NCBI GenBank assembly: GCA_022393335.1
Contig: JAJEKB010021387.1
Location: forward strand, 354,767 to 418,766
Direction: 5' to 3'
Source: Macrotrachela quadricornifera
Lineage: Eukaryota; Rotifera; Eurotatoria; Philodinida; Philodinidae
Length of the DNA: 64,000 nt
The notes under the pieces are model-generated. The model did not search any database and was not told where the DNA came from. It saw only the letters and a list, made by a program, of their open reading frames with translations. Every line of letters begins with the position of its first letter. The first letter of the stretch is position 1. Of the stretch, positions 62,438-64,000 are shown piece by piece. A program made the translations under genes and the position numbers.

Positions 62438-62963
62438 ACAAAAAGGGAAGATGATTAAAATGAAGATCTTCACAGAATTTTTCCTAGGTAGTGGGGCGAC
62501 GAAAGAAAAGAGCAATCAGGATCACTACATCTTTTGTTTAGTAGCAAACAAGAACTGATGGTTATTTAGTATATTTCTTCTGAAAGTATGTGACTGTCAC
62601 ATTTTGGTCCCAAAGCGACCGCGCTGACAAGTTTTTGTTTTGTTGAACAGACGTTCACTTATGATTCAAATATTAATTTTAACTTATGATGGATACTCAA
62701 GTTTTACCCAGGATTTCAAAAGACTTCTACGAATTCTTCGAGTATTCGAAGAACTGTAAACACTTTCGAAATAACAGTGGATATTCCTAAATGTCTGAAG
62801 AATTTATAAAAATACAGCCAATTCTCGAGAAGAAGTGTAATAACCTCATATCGATTCTGAGGGCGAGAACTGCTGCATCAATTCCAACTCATTAAGAAGT
62901 AATTGATCTTCGACTCACAGGAATCGGAGCTGCACTAGGTAATCAGGTCATCTAAGTTAAAAC

Positions 62964-63701
62964 TAGAGCTGGTGCAAAACTCAGATGAATTGGAGTGTGG
63001 CACCCACTCTTTGTCACAACTCACTACAGTTCATGAGTTGGTACTGGCATACATGTTCATTCATACACAGTTGATAATGAGTTAAAACTTAACATGTTTT
63101 TATAATGATATAATTAGTTGGTTATCACTAATCAGTTACAACAGAGACTTCGATCAGATATGGTGTATATTCGTTTGTTTATGGAGCAAGACGCAATAAT
63201 ACATGATAAAAGAAAGACAACTAGTCCTACCCTACTCATGGAGTACACCAGACGTAATTTGTAAAGCTAACCTTTTCAACAAAATCAAGCCGCGTTGACA
63301 CGAATTTCGTCGTGAGCTTCTATATTCAATTGAGTGTAACTACGTACAGCTTCTCACTCACAACTACAGAATCCAGTGACACTGTGTGTACCCCCTGTCA
63401 AGCTTCCAATTACATCACTCCTTTGTAACATGGCTATACGTTCAAGCGGTTCTGAATTAGTACAATACTTCCATCTACCAAAACCGTGAATGAAGATATT
63501 TCATTTTTACTGTTCTATAGTATTTCCAATGCCAGTGTTTCGCAGTTATTATGCTGAAAGATTTAAAGCTATTTCATATCTCTCTTGAATATACAACAAG
63601 CTATAGATGTATCACAGCTCACACGAGTTGGAGCTAGAACTACCGACCAGCTATTTGCTCCAGCTCCTCACAACTCATGAGCCTAAACTGTCACAACCCT
63701 A
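62964..63701. mobile_element. Probable third hAT-like non-autonomous element
   Basis: The left end TAGAGCTGGTGCAAAACTCA and the right end, reverse-complemented TAGGGTTGTGACAGTTTAGG, share the TAGnGnTGtG start. Both subtermini are rich in inverted GAGTT/AACTC words (aactcactacagttcatgagttgg; cctcacaactcatgagcc). I found no matching 8-bp flanks, so the call is tentative. It lies between a possible LRR relic (about 62890-62960, sharing 'aatcggagctg') and the LRR exon at 63846. Confidence 0.4.
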
Positions 63702-63845
63702 TTCTCAAAAGATTCATCGAAACACCTTGCAACAATGATATAGCTCTCAATTAAACAGAACATTCAGCTAACGAATTCCGAGATGAAACGATACTACTCA
63801 CACTTCATTCGCTTCACCTATATTCATTTTCCTCTCTACATGTAG

Positions 63846-64000
63846 ACACTCACCACACTAAACCTTCAATACAATGCAATCGGAGCTGTTGGTGCACAGC
63901 ATCTTGCTGATGTTTTACGGCATAACACAGTGATTCTTATCCTATTTACATCTCTCTCATATTCATCTTCTTCTCTACATATAGACCCTCACCACACTGA
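63846..64000 (+). CDS. NLR/ribonuclease-inhibitor-type LRR gene, internal exons (continues past right edge)
   Basis: Exon 63846-63929 follows a pyrimidine-rich tract and TAG. It encodes exactly one 28-residue repeat, TLTTLNLQYNAIGAVGAQHL then ADVLRHNT, and ends at a GT donor. A 55-nt intron leads to an exon at 63985 beginning TLTTL, the start of the next repeat. One repeat per 84-nt exon with the LxxLxLxxNxIgxxGaxxLAdaL pattern is the RNI-like LRR type of NLRC3/NOD-like proteins. These are usually cytoplasmic sensors or scaffolds, and such genes are expanded in rotifers. The N-terminal part and the real start are not recognisable in the window. Confidence 0.7.

Noticed and set aside
62027..62558. 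Frames of 128 and 70 codons
   Set aside because: The first spans the hAT-type MITE and the second reads the G20 run as poly-glycine; neither has gene context.
62964..63701. Confident hAT assignment
   Set aside because: Termini are suggestive, but the 8-bp flanks do not match, so it is kept only as a tentative element.

Overview
The window looks like nuclear DNA of a small metazoan, most probably a bdelloid rotifer (Rotaria-like). This is inferred from very AT-rich DNA, many introns of about 45-65 nt with GT..AG ends, secreted and membrane gene families typical of bdelloids (PPC-like repeat proteins, F-box and NLR-type LRR relatives, endoglycoceramidase, DBH-like monooxygenase, purple acid phosphatase), and a crowd of short non-autonomous DNA transposons. 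No bacterial operons, CRISPR arrays, rRNA or convincing tRNA genes were seen.

Layout. 1-7.0 kb: a minus-strand membrane-protein gene that runs off the left edge. It is built of symmetric phase-1 exons, three of which are copies of one domain. 7-13.2 kb: gene-poor DNA with a piggyBac-type MITE (exact TTAA flanks) and a 1.1-kb non-autonomous hAT element (exact 8-bp target duplication). 13.2-14.0 kb: a small two-exon orphan gene. 14-22 kb: repeat land, with inverted repeats, a foldback element whose termini are tandem TCGAAA repeats around a G-rich telomere-like core, a 13-bp minisatellite, and a 2-kb array of about 177-bp units made of alternating palindromes. 21.9-22.3 kb: a TATA-driven secreted-peptide gene touching that array. 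22.9-23.8 kb: a 0.9-kb palindrome. 24.4-25.5 kb: a single-LIM protein gene with a damaged splice acceptor. 27.1-28.9 kb: a purple acid phosphatase pseudogene.

33-35 kb: an intact, intronless, secreted S9 serine peptidase. 36.6-39.0 kb: a 13-exon DBH/MOXD-like copper monooxygenase. 41.1-41.7 kb: an F-box-family pseudogene. 43.0-44.4 kb: an eight-exon TRAF/XAF1-type zinc-finger gene. 46.1-47.8 kb: a four-exon GH5 endoglycoceramidase-like gene. 48.3-49.4 kb: a three-exon secreted orphan. 49.4-56.8 kb: a 7-kb stretch with no gene I can support. 56.8-64 kb: an F-box 5' exon truncated near a G-rich repeat, nested inverted-repeat elements, two hAT-like MITEs, a 20-G run, and the start of an LRR gene that leaves the right edge.

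The genes do not form a pathway. Most intact ones encode secreted or surface proteins. The dominant theme is inverted and palindromic repeats, at least nine independent cases. Exon structures were derived by hand from splice signals and reading-frame continuity; no alignment or database search was run.
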